A stretch of 64,000 nucleotides of DNA from Palauibacter sp965207805 (GCA_965207805.1 OZ242312.1:1054001-1118000); one strand, 5' to 3'. Shown: positions 26,701 to 35,361, counted from the first letter of the stretch. The notes: generated from the letters alone by a model not told the origin. A program made the numbers and translations.

Positions 26701-27509
26701 GAGATGCGCTCGCCGTCCCCGGCGGACTCTCGGCGCTCCTCCGCGTGACGTACGAGCGATTCGCGAACACGCCTCTGACCGACGTCATCGGCGGCCTGGA
26801 CCCTGAGCGCCGGCTGGACGTCAACGAACTGCGCCACACCGTGTGGCTCAACCGCCCTTCCGGCTTCGAGAGCGCCCCGCTGCCCGCGGCGGCCCAGCGC
26901 GCGCCCGCGTTCGGGGTCGCCGGCGCCGACCTCGACGGGGACGGCCACGAAGATCTCGTGCTCGCGCAGAACTTCTACGCCGGCCGGCCGGGCGCGCCGC
27001 GCCACGACGCGGGGCGCGGGCTCTGGCTGAGAGGGGACGGCGAGGGAGGCTTCGAGCCCGTGCCGGGATCCCGGTCCGGGATCGCGGTCTACGGGGACGC
27101 GCGGGCCATCGCGCTCGCGGACCACGACCGCGACGGACGGGTGGATGTGGCCTTCGGCGTCAACGGCGGCGAGACCCGGCTCTATCGCAACGTCGGTGCG
27201 ACGCCCGGTCTGAGGGTCACGCTCGAAGGCCCACCCGCGAACCCGCGGGCCATCGGCGCCCGCCTCCGGCTCGAATACGCGGACGGCACGTTCGGTCCGG
27301 CGCGGGAGGTCCGGTCGGGGGAGGGTTACCTGGCCCGCCACGAATCGACGCAGACGCTGGGCATGGCGGGTGCGGCCGACACGGCTCCCGCGCCCGCGAC
27401 GCTGCATGTCGTGTGGCCGGATGGCGAGGAGACGTCCGTTTCGATCGCGCCCGGGACTCTGGAAGTGCGCGTCCCGCCCGCCGGGACGGGAGGCTCGTCC
27501 GGCCTCTGA
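23778..27509 (+). CDS. CRTAC1-type FG-GAP/VCBS repeat protein with duplicated ASPIC/UnbV modules
   Basis: A 1243-residue secreted protein. The lipoprotein signal (LVASACGAP) is followed by many Asp-rich calcium loops of the FG-GAP/VCBS type, e.g. DVDGDGLAD, DADGDGDLD, DLDRDGDLD, DIDGDGDLD, DFDEDGRPD and DHDRDGRVD; I count about 14. Two ASPIC/UnbV domains appear, one in the middle (GIGARIRLEGSDG) and one at the end (AIGARLRLEYADG). The layout is therefore FG-GAP + UnbV twice in one chain. The likely fold is two integrin-alpha-like propellers, each with a UnbV cap. Starts at ATG 23778, overlapping the peptidase stop. Confidence 0.85.
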   Translation: MMRPARARPVLALALVASACGAPDPGPWVEADGYRWRELRPRGSGGFRPLDGSDRGVSFLYDVDEETRLRNRVLAEGQGVAIGDVDGDGLADLFLAGFGRASALYRNLGGWRFEEITPPALALADVLARGAALVDVDGDDDLDLVIAVHGGRNRIFLGDGAGGFAELEDAGFAGAWGSTTSTLADADGDGDLDLYIANYKTRQVDDLYPPDVLDINHLQRGDDGNLVIPPELRELYDEHYRVEFDGRFVRRFELGEPDEYYTGLGDGRFVPAAPGAPLTRSRGNVSTPARDWGLAARFSDWDEDGDPDLYVANDFNSEDGIWINRGDGTFAPAPAEAVRTTSLSSMAVDVGDLDRDGDLDLLTTDMLARDAEERLAQTPSYEAVPERPGVTDTRVQVNRNAVQLNRGDGTFAEAAWELGLAASDWTWGALIMDADLDGWNDILVTTGHAWDQLDGDANARVAAIPGLPADQALRMFPSLPQPNVAYRGGSDGFTDVSESWRWGHEADISHGLAAGDLDRDGDLDVVVTRLGAPPVLYRNDAPAPRILVRLRGSGPNTRGIGARIRLEGSDGVPAQVREITAGGAYLSSSEPAASFAAESDGEMVLTVDWPDGRRTRLEGVVTNREYVIDAAAAEPVAPDPDGHAAAATAEAGAHFVDISERLGHRHVESPFDDRLRQPLLPHSLDRLGPGVSWIDVEDDGDADLVVGSGRGGSPVVIRNEGDGFAAPRALVPALAWDATAVLPHRAADGRVALLIGTSAYEAGSPAEAAAVPAVIAAPLGASAPAPPLIEAPGTSPGQLPAATGPLAQADIDGDGDLDLFVGGRVAPGAYPIAVDSRLLIHDGDALRVDAERSLPFARLGLVSAALFTDYDLDGDPDLALALDWGSVRLFRNEEGRFTDVSDALGLTRLRGRWNGLAAADFDEDGRPDLVATGWGANLDVPPAYSLIYGDMNRDGIVDLVEARMESGTWRPLRGRDALAVPGGLSALLRVTYERFANTPLTDVIGGLDPERRLDVNELRHTVWLNRPSGFESAPLPAAAQRAPAFGVAGADLDGDGHEDLVLAQNFYAGRPGAPRHDAGRGLWLRGDGEGGFEPVPGSRSGIAVYGDARAIALADHDRDGRVDVAFGVNGGETRLYRNVGATPGLRVTLEGPPANPRAIGARLRLEYADGTFGPAREVRSGEGYLARHESTQTLGMAGAADTAPAPATLHVVWPDGEETSVSIAPGTLEVRVPPAGTGGSSGL
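24615..24630. repeat. perfect 16-base palindrome, copy 2
   Basis: CGTTCCCGCGGGAACG is a perfect inverted repeat inside the CRTAC1 gene, where it encodes part of SRGNV. It shares the 15-base core TTCCCGCGGGAACGT with the site in front of the antitoxin and the site in thiS. Confidence 0.75.
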
Positions 27510-27518
27510 CCCGCGGAA

Positions 27519-28178
27519 CTAACGGAAGCGGTAGCCGAAGCCGATCGTGACGCCGATGTCGTTCTGCAGCTTCGACGCGTCCGTCGCGGCGGAGATGTAG
27601 TAGGACGCCATGTCCCGGAGTTCGCCCCGGAACCAGAGCGCTGACATCAGTTGCACCCGGACCCCGATCGCGGCCGTCGCCATCGGATCCGTCGCGCTGA
27701 GTTTCGGCACTTCGGCACCGTAGAACTTCAACTGCCGGAGCCCGCCGCCCATCGTGAAGTAGGGTTCGAGCGCGCCCGCCGAGCCCGACGACCGAAGCCG
27801 GAACGTCAGGTTCACCGTGCCCGCCAGGTACTCCATTTCGCCGAGCGTTCCGGGACCCCGTCCGGGTCCGCCGCCGACGCCTTCGAGCGTCGCCGGGGAA
27901 TAGAGACCCATGACGCCGATCCCGACCGCGCGCGAAGCCCAGTAGGTCAGCTCGCCCCCCATCATCACGTCCGGCGGCATCACGGTGCCGTACGCGCCGG
28001 TGTTGTCCGTGAGGTTGTTGAGGGGCTGGATGACGCCGGCGAGTCCGAACAACTCCGGACCGGTATCATCGCCGAACGGGGCCGCGGGAGCCATCTGGGC
28101 CGTCAGGTTCGACGCTCCGGGAGCGAGCCCCCACAGAAGGAAAACGAGAAAGAGAAGAACGCCGGACGGGCGTCTCAT
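27519..28178 (-). CDS. outer-membrane beta-barrel-like protein
   Basis: A 219-residue protein with a signal peptide (cut near SNLTAQM). The rest alternates polar and hydrophobic residues in strands and ends in IGFGYRFR, close to the aromatic C-terminal residue expected of a barrel strand recognised by BamA. The pattern GGELTYW, MEYLAGTVNLTFRLR, EPYFTMGGGLRQL fits an eight-stranded or so OmpA/OmpW-like barrel. No cysteine, no enzyme motif. The ATG overlaps the stop of the metalloprotease-like gene by 4 bases; the end lies 10 bases from the convergent CRTAC1 gene. Confidence 0.65.
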   Translation of the reverse strand: MRRPSGVLLFLVFLLWGLAPGASNLTAQMAPAAPFGDDTGPELFGLAGVIQPLNNLTDNTGAYGTVMPPDVMMGGELTYWASRAVGIGVMGLYSPATLEGVGGGPGRGPGTLGEMEYLAGTVNLTFRLRSSGSAGALEPYFTMGGGLRQLKFYGAEVPKLSATDPMATAAIGVRVQLMSALWFRGELRDMASYYISAATDASKLQNDIGVTIGFGYRFR

Positions 28179-31054
28179 TTGGTCCTCACGATCGTGATTA
28201 GCGGTTCCGCGGTCTCACCCGCCGGGGTTCCTCCCGCCGTTTCCAGCGACAGCGACAGGCCCGGCGCGCCGGGAGCCGAGGCGAGTGAGAAGTACTGTAC
28301 GCTCGACGGCCCTACGTCGAGGCTCAGCACCCGGGTTTCAAACCCCAGCGGCTCGGCCCGCAGCGCGATCGCGGTCGGAAGACCCGACCGGGCGTCCGCA
28401 TCCTGATTCAACGATCGGAACACGTCCGTGGCGTCCCACGTTGCCGCGGCAAGCGGCGGCGCCTCCTCCGGCCCCGCCTCCGGCGCGTCGAGGTCCTCCT
28501 CCGCGGGATCCTCCGACCCGTCCTCCAGCGTTCCCGCGCCGAGCGCCAGCGAGACCGACACGTCCGCCAGAATGTTCGCCCACTCCCTTCCCGTGACCCG
28601 CTCCAGGTTCGCGATCCCGCGTCCGTAGTTCTGTCCGCCCCCGACGACGGATCGGAAGAAGGCCCGTTCATCCCCCCCCGCCTGGTCCGCGAGCCGTCGC
28701 AGGAGGAACCAGCCGAATCCCCGCATCTGCAACCCGCCGACGCCGTCCGGGTCGTCCGTCGAGACGGTGGGAGCTCCGGGGAGTCCGAGCATGTACAGGC
28801 CGAGGTTGCGGAAGTTGGTCAGCATGTAGGCATTGAAGGTGTCGAGTGCCTCGGGCGTCGCGGATACGCGATCGAAGGTGAGGCGGTCGCCCACCGGGAG
28901 CCCCAGCGCGGCGAGCCCCGCCACCTCCTCGGCCAGACTCGAAAGCGCCTCATCCAGCCAGACTTCCTCCGCCGCCCCGAAACCCGCCGAAGAAACCGGC
29001 ACCCGGCGCCCGGCGCTGACGATATGCTGGACTTCATGCGCCACGAGCGCGGGCGTCTCGCGCAGCAGATCCTCCGTCGAGATGGCGCGGCCGAGCGTCG
29101 CATCGGGGTCCGCGCTCACGCTGTAGACGATCTCTGCCTCGTTGCTCGCCGGGCAGATCCCGCCGTCCGGGTCCGACAGCTCGCCGTCGCCCCGTCCCGA
29201 TGCGGCAAGATCCTGGGGGAGGGAGAACCCGCCGACGCCCGCCTCGCCGTCGCCGAGCCGGTTCACGGCGGGCGTGAACAGGATGACGACGCGGCCGTTC
29301 CGGTCGATGTCTTCTGGGGGACCGAAATAGGAGGTCACGGCCGGAAGCACCGTCCCGTCCAGTTCCTGCGCGAGCCCGAGCCACTCTTCCTCCGTCGGGC
29401 CTCCGGCGGGTGCGGTGAGATCCTCCACCAGGACCACGCCGTCGCCCACGGCTCGCACCGTTCCGCGTACCGTGCTCATGGGGTCGACGCAGGTGGCCGC
29501 CAGCTCCGGGCCGACGGAGAAGAAGTACTCGAGCGTGTCTCCCGGGACCGGCGCGGAAACCGCTGTCGATCCGTCGGACCGAAGGGGCGAGACCCTGGCC
29601 TGAACAAGTCGGGCAAGCGTGCGTGCGCGAATCCCGATGTCCCTGCGCGTGCCGGAGAGCGCGGCCTCCGCGACCTGAGGGTCGATCGTCCCGCGGCCCA
29701 CCGCGGTCGCCGGGCCATCGCCCGACATGTCGGCAGGCGTCCGCAGCGTGAGCCGGAGCGGGAGTTCGCTCGAAGCGGTCCGCCCCGTATTGCCGATGAC
29801 GATTCGATACTCCCGCGTCTCGGGCTCGATGTCTTCCGGCGCCCCCGGTTCTCCCGCCTCGCCCGCATCCACGGGCGCTCCGGGCCGGAACTGGACGCAT
29901 TCGACCTCGACGGGTCCGCGCAGCGTGATCGATTCGCCGACGTCGAGACCTACGCGCAGGTTCGCCGGTTCGATCGGCAGCAGAAGACCGTTGCTGGCGT
30001 CGGAACCCACGAGCACCCGCACGCCGACCTCGCGCTCGGGCAGGCACGTGCGGGCGAAGGCCGGCACTTCCACCGTGAGTTCCGTCTCCGTGGCGCTCAC
30101 CACCGTCGCCGCCGTGCCTTCGATCCAGACCTCGTTGTCGGCCGGAACCGAGCGGAAGCCGCTGCCGTAGAGAAGCGCCCGCGTGCCCGCGGCAAGTCTT
30201 CCGTTCCCGATCGAGTCGAGTTGTACGGCCCCGCCCGGCGCTGCGAGCGCCGTGGCCGAAAAGGAGAGCGTGTCCGAGTACACGCCGCCCGAAGCGAAGA
30301 CGCGGATCCGGTAGTCGCCCGGCCGCGAGCCCAGCGTGAAGACGGCGCCGCCCCGTCCGTCCGCGTCCGTCATCACGATGTCGTGCGTGAGGGCGCCTGC
30401 GCTTTCCGGCGTCTCCTCCGGCGCAGGCGGTTCCCCCGGCTCCGCCACGGCCATCGTATCCGCCGCCTCCGGCAGTCCCGGCGTGTCCTCCGCTTCCGCC
30501 CCGTCCGGGGTGTCCTCCGGCACCGTCCATTCGAAGGCGAGGCGGACGCCGCCGGCCGGAGCGCCGCTCGTCGTCTCCGCCCGGATGGAGAACGGGAGCG
30601 GCAGCTGGCTTCCCGCCTCCGCCCGCTGGCCGTCTCCCTCCACGATGCTGAGAAGGACCGTGTCCGCGGCCTCGGCGAGGACGAGGAAGCGGAGCGGCGG
30701 GACGTTCGCGGCGCTCGGGATGTCCGCCTGGATCTCCGCCTCGCCCGGCGTGGGCCCCGCGCGGTAGACCGATTCCGCGACGCCGTTCTGCCCCGCGACG
30801 GCGACCCCCGGCGACAGCTCCCCCTCGCCCCGCACGATGACGAAGCGGACCGGGGCCCCTTCGACCGCGTTCCCGAGCGCATCCTCGACCCGGACCGCGA
30901 TCGGGGGGTCCGTGGCCTCACCCGTCACGATCGTGTCCACGGCGGCGGAGACGGGGACGAGCGTCGTCGGCGGAGAGCCGACCTCCGTGCTGCCACCGTC
31001 CCCGCACCCGATCGCGAGCACGCCCGCGAGCATGGCCAGCGCGCCGCGCCTCAC
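28175..31054 (-). CDS. Ig/IPT-domain lipoprotein with M30-like metalloprotease domain
   Basis: A 959-residue lipoprotein (LAIGCGDG). After Pro-rich sequence come two bacterial Ig-like domains (about 30-130 and 135-285), an IPT/TIG domain (about 290-365, with YGSGFRSVPADNEV), and a further beta-rich region. The C-terminal part holds HEVQH at residues 673-677 followed about 20 residues later by EEVWLDEALSSLAEE, the HExxH+E layout of a gluzincin zinc protease. M30 hyicolysin-type peptidases have this organisation, so it is probably secreted and active. I use the GTG at 31054, which overlaps the previous stop as GTGA; the frame continues upstream only over the propeller gene. Confidence 0.75.
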   Translation of the reverse strand: MRRGALAMLAGVLAIGCGDGGSTEVGSPPTTLVPVSAAVDTIVTGEATDPPIAVRVEDALGNAVEGAPVRFVIVRGEGELSPGVAVAGQNGVAESVYRAGPTPGEAEIQADIPSAANVPPLRFLVLAEAADTVLLSIVEGDGQRAEAGSQLPLPFSIRAETTSGAPAGGVRLAFEWTVPEDTPDGAEAEDTPGLPEAADTMAVAEPGEPPAPEETPESAGALTHDIVMTDADGRGGAVFTLGSRPGDYRIRVFASGGVYSDTLSFSATALAAPGGAVQLDSIGNGRLAAGTRALLYGSGFRSVPADNEVWIEGTAATVVSATETELTVEVPAFARTCLPEREVGVRVLVGSDASNGLLLPIEPANLRVGLDVGESITLRGPVEVECVQFRPGAPVDAGEAGEPGAPEDIEPETREYRIVIGNTGRTASSELPLRLTLRTPADMSGDGPATAVGRGTIDPQVAEAALSGTRRDIGIRARTLARLVQARVSPLRSDGSTAVSAPVPGDTLEYFFSVGPELAATCVDPMSTVRGTVRAVGDGVVLVEDLTAPAGGPTEEEWLGLAQELDGTVLPAVTSYFGPPEDIDRNGRVVILFTPAVNRLGDGEAGVGGFSLPQDLAASGRGDGELSDPDGGICPASNEAEIVYSVSADPDATLGRAISTEDLLRETPALVAHEVQHIVSAGRRVPVSSAGFGAAEEVWLDEALSSLAEEVAGLAALGLPVGDRLTFDRVSATPEALDTFNAYMLTNFRNLGLYMLGLPGAPTVSTDDPDGVGGLQMRGFGWFLLRRLADQAGGDERAFFRSVVGGGQNYGRGIANLERVTGREWANILADVSVSLALGAGTLEDGSEDPAEEDLDAPEAGPEEAPPLAAATWDATDVFRSLNQDADARSGLPTAIALRAEPLGFETRVLSLDVGPSSVQYFSLASAPGAPGLSLSLETAGGTPAGETAEPLITIVRTK

Positions 31055-32184
31055 CGCGGCTCCACCTTCCAGAAGGCGATGCCGCCCGCCTGCTTGCCCA
31101 CGTCCACGCTCGCCGCCCGGACCCCGTCCCGGAGGTCGATCACGTCCACCGTTCCGGGCTCGCCGCCCACGCCCTCCACGCTCACGAAGGCGTACCGCGA
31201 GTCCGGAGAGATTGCGATCCCGTGCGGCAGCGTCCGCGTGTTCGGAACCCGGGCCACCTCCGTGCCGCCGGCCAGATCCCAGACGCCGGTCGCCTGCCCG
31301 CCCTTGTACGTCACGACGAGGTAGGCGCCGTCCGGAGACACATCGAGATTGTACGGACCTTCGCCCGTCTCGAACCGCCGCGTCACCCGCCACGACTGCA
31401 CATCGATCTCCAGCACCTCCGCGTTCCGGTTGCACGCGACGTACACATGGCGTCCGTCCACGGCCGGGTGCGCCCACGTCGGGCTGCACGCGGCCGCTCC
31501 CACGGGCTGTGTCGGGAGCCAGTCGTACGGCCAGGCCTGCTCCGAGCCCGGGGAGAGGAGAAAGCGCTGCGTGACCTCGAGCCGGTGCGCGTCGACCTCC
31601 ACGAGCATCTCATCCATCATGCACACCGAGTAGTGCAGCGCCCCGTCCGCCGTGAGTCGCGAGCCGTGCGGCATCGTGCAGGTCGGGATCTGCGCGACCT
31701 CGATCATCGCGCCGACGTCCACGACGGACACCGAACTCGGCTCGTGTTCGCCGTGCAGGTTGAAGTTCGCCGCGAAGAGCAGGCCCGCCGGCGTCACCTG
31801 CATGGTGGCGGGGAAGAGCCCCAGTTCGGCGCTCCCCAGCGGACGGTTCGTCTCCGTGGAATAGGCGACGACCGTGCCGAAGGGATTCCCGTGCGCGAGC
31901 GTCACGTACCACCGTTCCCCGCTCGGATCGACCGCCAGGCCGTGCGGCCCGTCGATTTCCGTCGGGAAGCGGCCCACGAAGACGGAATCCAGCACCGACG
32001 CACCGGTGCCATCGAACCGGACGAGATCGACGCGATCCTCCGATTCCGCCGCCACGTAGACGTAATACGACGACTGGCCGTCGGGGCTGTTTTCCTGGGC
32101 GGCCGCGGGCGGAACCGCCGCGACCGTCATTCCCAGCGCCCACAAGGCCATCGCCATGCGGGGTGTTGTAGACTCGGCTGGCAT
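31051..32184 (-). CDS. secreted YVTN/YncE-type beta-propeller protein
   Basis: A 377-residue secreted protein. The signal peptide (ALWALGMTVAAVPPAAAQ) is followed by repeated propeller blades with motifs such as HGLAVDPSGERWYVT, YNLDVSPDGAYLVVT and HGIAISPDSRYAFVS, typical of YncE/YVTN proteins. Propellers of this kind bind ligands or partners rather than act as enzymes. I chose the ATG at 32184; another in-frame ATG at 32157 gives 368 residues and an almost equal signal peptide. It is the first gene of the three-gene minus-strand operon with the metalloprotease-like lipoprotein and the barrel protein. Confidence 0.75.
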   Translation of the reverse strand: MPAESTTPRMAMALWALGMTVAAVPPAAAQENSPDGQSSYYVYVAAESEDRVDLVRFDGTGASVLDSVFVGRFPTEIDGPHGLAVDPSGERWYVTLAHGNPFGTVVAYSTETNRPLGSAELGLFPATMQVTPAGLLFAANFNLHGEHEPSSVSVVDVGAMIEVAQIPTCTMPHGSRLTADGALHYSVCMMDEMLVEVDAHRLEVTQRFLLSPGSEQAWPYDWLPTQPVGAAACSPTWAHPAVDGRHVYVACNRNAEVLEIDVQSWRVTRRFETGEGPYNLDVSPDGAYLVVTYKGGQATGVWDLAGGTEVARVPNTRTLPHGIAISPDSRYAFVSVEGVGGEPGTVDVIDLRDGVRAASVDVGKQAGGIAFWKVEPR

Positions 32185-32281
32185 ACGATTTACGCGCGTT
32201 CGCGACTCCTTCTCCGAGAAGACTCCGGGCCCGGCAAACGGCTCCGCCGGACACTCCACCACCTACCCTTAGAGTAGACAA

Positions 32282-32311
32282 TTCCTCAAGGGGTTGCCAA
32301 TCGGTTAGGTT
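32282..32311 (+). promoter_or_regulatory. possible promoter of the RNase P RNA gene
   Basis: TAGGTT at 32306-32311 has the TAxxxT form of a -10 element, and it sits 7 bases before the expected 5' end of the RNA. A weak -35-like TTCCTC lies at 32282-32287 with an 18-base spacer. Position is the main argument. Confidence 0.3.
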
Positions 32312-32317
32312 GTCGTC

Positions 32318-32696
32318 GGCGGAGGGAGAAGAGGTCGCGGACGGGTGCTCCGCACGCCGTTCGAGGAAAGTCCGGGCTCCGCAGGGCACGGCGCCGGGTA
32401 ACGCCCGGGCGTCGCAAGGCGACGGAAAGTGCCACAGAGAGCAGACCGCCGATGGCGGCTTAGGCCGCACAGGCAAGGGTGAAAGGGTGGGGTAAGGGCC
32501 CACCGCGTTTCCTGGTAACAGGAGACGGCACGGCAAACCCCGCCGGGAGCAAGGCCAAGCAGGAACGAGCGGCGGCCCGTCGCGTTCGAGTTCCGGGTAG
32601 GCCGCACGAGGCCTCGGGAAACCGCAGGCCCCAGATAGATGACCTCGCCGCGGGCCTGGCCCGCCGGTAACAGAACCCGGCTTATCTCCCTCCGCC
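32318..32696 (+). ncRNA. rnpB: RNase P RNA, bacterial class A
   Basis: The 379-base stretch carries the hallmarks of the catalytic RNA of RNase P. The terminal helix P1 is formed by GGCGGAGGGAGA (32318-32329) and TCTCCCTCCGCC (32685-32696), a perfect 12-base pairing. The conserved block GAGGAAAGTCCGGGCTCC is at 32363-32380 and its partner near the 3' end, ACAGAACCCGGCTTAT, at 32670-32685, together giving the P4 helix. The GGTAAGGGCCCACCGC block and the GGTAACAGG loop (thought to pair with the tRNA CCA end) lie between. It processes the 5' leader of tRNAs. Confidence 0.97.
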
Positions 32697-32721
32697 TCAC
32701 TTCAATGAAAGGGAAGGGTCC

Positions 32722-34011
32722 TTGGCTTCAACGTCCTCCGCCGCGATGAGGTTCGACATTCGCGAGCACGTGCTCGACAACGGGTTGAGAGTCGTCCTGC
32801 AGCCGGATGCGTCGGCTCCCCTCGTCGCCGTTCACGTCATGTACCACGTGGGATCGAAGAACGAGCGCGCCGGCCGCACCGGCTTCGCGCACCTCTTCGA
32901 GCATCTCCTCTTCCAGGGCTCCGAGCACGTACCGCGCGAGCACCACTTCAAGCTCGTCCAGGATGCCGGCGGCACGCTCAACGGGACGACGTGGTTCGAC
33001 CGCACGAACTACTTCGAGACGCTGCCCGCGAACGAACTGGATCTCGGCCTGTGGCTGGAGTCCGACCGCATGGGGTTCTTCAAGCCGGGGATTACACAGG
33101 AGAAGCTCGACAACCAGCGCGAGGTCGTGAAGAACGAGCGGCGGCAGTCGTACGAGAACCGCCCCTACGGCCTTGCGTTCGAGGCCCTGCTCGAGCGCGC
33201 CTATGACGAGGGACACCCCTACCGTCATCCGACCATCGGCTACATGCCCGACATCGACGCGGCCCGGCTCGAGGACGTACACGAGTTCTTCGACCTCCAC
33301 TACGGACCCAACAACGCGACCCTCGTCCTGGTCGGCGATTTCGACCCGGCTGCGGCGCTGGCGCGCGTCGAGGCCTGGTTCGGGGAGATTCCTCCGCGAC
33401 CCGTGGCGCCGCGCCCGGACGTACCCCTCCCGGTGCGCGGCGGCGAGCGGCGCACCCTCCTTCGAGACCGCGTCCAGATGCCCCGCGTGTACCTCATGTA
33501 TCATTCGCCGCGCTACGCGGACCCCGATTTCGAGGCCGTCGTCATCCTCAACTACCTGCTCGCCGACGGGAACAGTTCCCGCTTCGAGAAGACGCTCGTG
33601 TATGAAAAGCGGATGGCGGCGGACGTGACCTCCTTCACCTGGCCGACCGAGAGTGCCGGGATGTGCTTCGTCGTCGCGACCGCCCGCCCCGGCGTCGCCG
33701 CCGCCGACCTCGAGACCGAGGTGAGGGACGTCCTCGATGACCTGCTTCGCGGCGGCGTCGAGGAGGAAGAGTTGGAGGGGGCGCGCAACCGGGCGCGGCG
33801 CGGGCTCCTGAACGGACGCGCCGGCTTCGGCGACCGCGCGGACGCGATCGCGCACGCCGCCGTGTTGCGGGGCGACGCCGGCTACGTGAACGACGCCTTC
33901 ACGCGCTACGGAGCCGTCGGCCGCCCGGACGTGGAGCGCGTGGCCCGCGCCGTGCTCGACCCGGGCGGGCTCACGGTCCTCCACGTCGTTCCCGAGGAGG
34001 AGACGTCTTGA
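32722..34011 (+). CDS. M16 family zinc peptidase, catalytic subunit
   Basis: A 429-residue M16 (pitrilysin-type) protein. The inverted zinc motif HLFEH is at residues 57-61 and the distal Glu lies in NERRQSYENRPYG, so the metal site is complete. No signal peptide is apparent. The TTG at 32722 is supported by GGGAAGGG directly upstream; the first ATG in frame (32746) has no such sequence. It starts 26 bases after RNase P RNA. It overlaps the next gene (also M16-like) by 4 bases; together they should form the active/inactive heterodimer known for bacterial M16B pairs and mitochondrial processing peptidase. Confidence 0.9.
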   Translation: MASTSSAAMRFDIREHVLDNGLRVVLQPDASAPLVAVHVMYHVGSKNERAGRTGFAHLFEHLLFQGSEHVPREHHFKLVQDAGGTLNGTTWFDRTNYFETLPANELDLGLWLESDRMGFFKPGITQEKLDNQREVVKNERRQSYENRPYGLAFEALLERAYDEGHPYRHPTIGYMPDIDAARLEDVHEFFDLHYGPNNATLVLVGDFDPAAALARVEAWFGEIPPRPVAPRPDVPLPVRGGERRTLLRDRVQMPRVYLMYHSPRYADPDFEAVVILNYLLADGNSSRFEKTLVYEKRMAADVTSFTWPTESAGMCFVVATARPGVAAADLETEVRDVLDDLLRGGVEEEELEGARNRARRGLLNGRAGFGDRADAIAHAAVLRGDAGYVNDAFTRYGAVGRPDVERVARAVLDPGGLTVLHVVPEEETS

Positions 34012-35354
34012 CCCCCGACCGCGCGGTGCGCCCGGCACCGGCGGCCCCGCGCGCGCTCGCGCTCCCGCGCTTCGAGCGGCACACGCTCGACAACGGCCTC
34101 CGGGTCGAATACGCCGAACGACGCGGTCTGCCCGAGGTGTCGCTCCACCTCGTCCTCGAATGCGGCGCGGGCGCCGAACCGCCGCATCTCGGTGGTCTCA
34201 GCGAGCTGACCGCCCGGCTCCTCACCGCCGGCACTCCGGGGCGGGACGCCATCGAGATGGCACGCTGGCTCGACCGCCTCGGCGTCGGCTACCGCGCCAC
34301 GGTGGGCTACGCCGTCGGGGCCGTCTCCATGCACTTCCTGTCGGAGGTGTTCGAGGAAGCGCTCGATTTCCTCGCCGCGACCATCCTCGATTCCGACTTC
34401 CCCGAGCACGAAGTCGAACGCATCCGCGGAGAGCGCATCGACGAAATCGAACGCCAGGCGGACGATCCGGCGACCGTCGCGGGGCTCGCCACCATCGCCG
34501 AACTCTACGGCGACCGCCTGTACGGTCGGCCGGTCGCCGGCACCGCCGCCACCGTGTCGGAGATCGGCCCCGAAGCGGTACGGGAGTTCCACGACGCGCG
34601 CCATCGCCCCGGCGGCGCACTCCTCATCGCGTGCGGCGACCTCGACCGCGACCGTCTCATGTCCGCCACGGAGGCGCGTTTCGGCGCCTGGAGCGGCGAG
34701 GCCGCCCCGGTCCCGCCCCCGGAAACGCCGGAGCCGCGGGGGGGCGATGTCATCCTCATCGACCGTCCCGGCAGCGCCCAGAGCGAGATCCGCGTCGCGA
34801 CGGTGGGCGTGCCCTATAACACCGAGGACCATCACGCGATCATCGTGGCCAACGCGATCCTCGGCGGTCTCTTCAACTCCCGGATCAACCTCAATCTGCG
34901 CGAGGAGAAGGGGTGGACCTACGGGGCGAGATCGAGTTTCCGGTTCCGCCGGGGCGCGGGACCCTTCGTCGCGCGCACGGCCGTCGAGACCGGCCGGACC
35001 GGCCCCGCGTTCGAGGAGATCCTGCGCGAGATCGAGACCATGCGCGCGACGCCCGTCACCGACGATGAAATGAAACTGGCCCGCAACGCCCTCACGCTCT
35101 CGCTCCCGCTCCAGTTCGAGACCGCGGTGCAGATCTGCGGAAAGGTGAGCCGTCAGCGCGTATTCGGCCTCGCCGACGACTACTGGGAGACGTACCGCTC
35201 CCGCATCGAGGCCGTGACGCCGGACGAGGTGCGGGAGGTCTGCCGCACGTACCTCGACCCCGACCGCCTCACGCTCCTCGCCGTGGGCGACGCGGCGACG
35301 GCCGCGCCCACGCTGGACGGCCTCGGGCCCGTGGACGTCCGGCCGGTCGCGTGA
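34008..35354 (+). CDS. M16 family peptidase, non-catalytic partner
   Basis: A 448-residue M16 protein whose N-terminal half aligns with the catalytic partner (HTLDNGLRVEYAERRGLPEV) but has lost the zinc motif: GGLSELTARLL stands where HxxEH would be. The C-terminal half keeps NLREEKGWTYGARSSF, the R/Y-containing motif that lines the substrate pocket in non-catalytic subunits. It therefore probably completes the chamber for the gene before it. TTG start overlapping the previous stop (TTGA). Confidence 0.88.
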   Translation: MTPDRAVRPAPAAPRALALPRFERHTLDNGLRVEYAERRGLPEVSLHLVLECGAGAEPPHLGGLSELTARLLTAGTPGRDAIEMARWLDRLGVGYRATVGYAVGAVSMHFLSEVFEEALDFLAATILDSDFPEHEVERIRGERIDEIERQADDPATVAGLATIAELYGDRLYGRPVAGTAATVSEIGPEAVREFHDARHRPGGALLIACGDLDRDRLMSATEARFGAWSGEAAPVPPPETPEPRGGDVILIDRPGSAQSEIRVATVGVPYNTEDHHAIIVANAILGGLFNSRINLNLREEKGWTYGARSSFRFRRGAGPFVARTAVETGRTGPAFEEILREIETMRATPVTDDEMKLARNALTLSLPLQFETAVQICGKVSRQRVFGLADDYWETYRSRIEAVTPDEVREVCRTYLDPDRLTLLAVGDAATAAPTLDGLGPVDVRPVA

Positions 35355-35361
35355 CGACGCC

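Noticed and set aside
27470..27488. A transcription terminator between the convergent CRTAC1 and barrel genes
   Set aside because: A CGTCCCG/CGGGACG hairpin is present, but it lies inside the coding end and lacks a T run.
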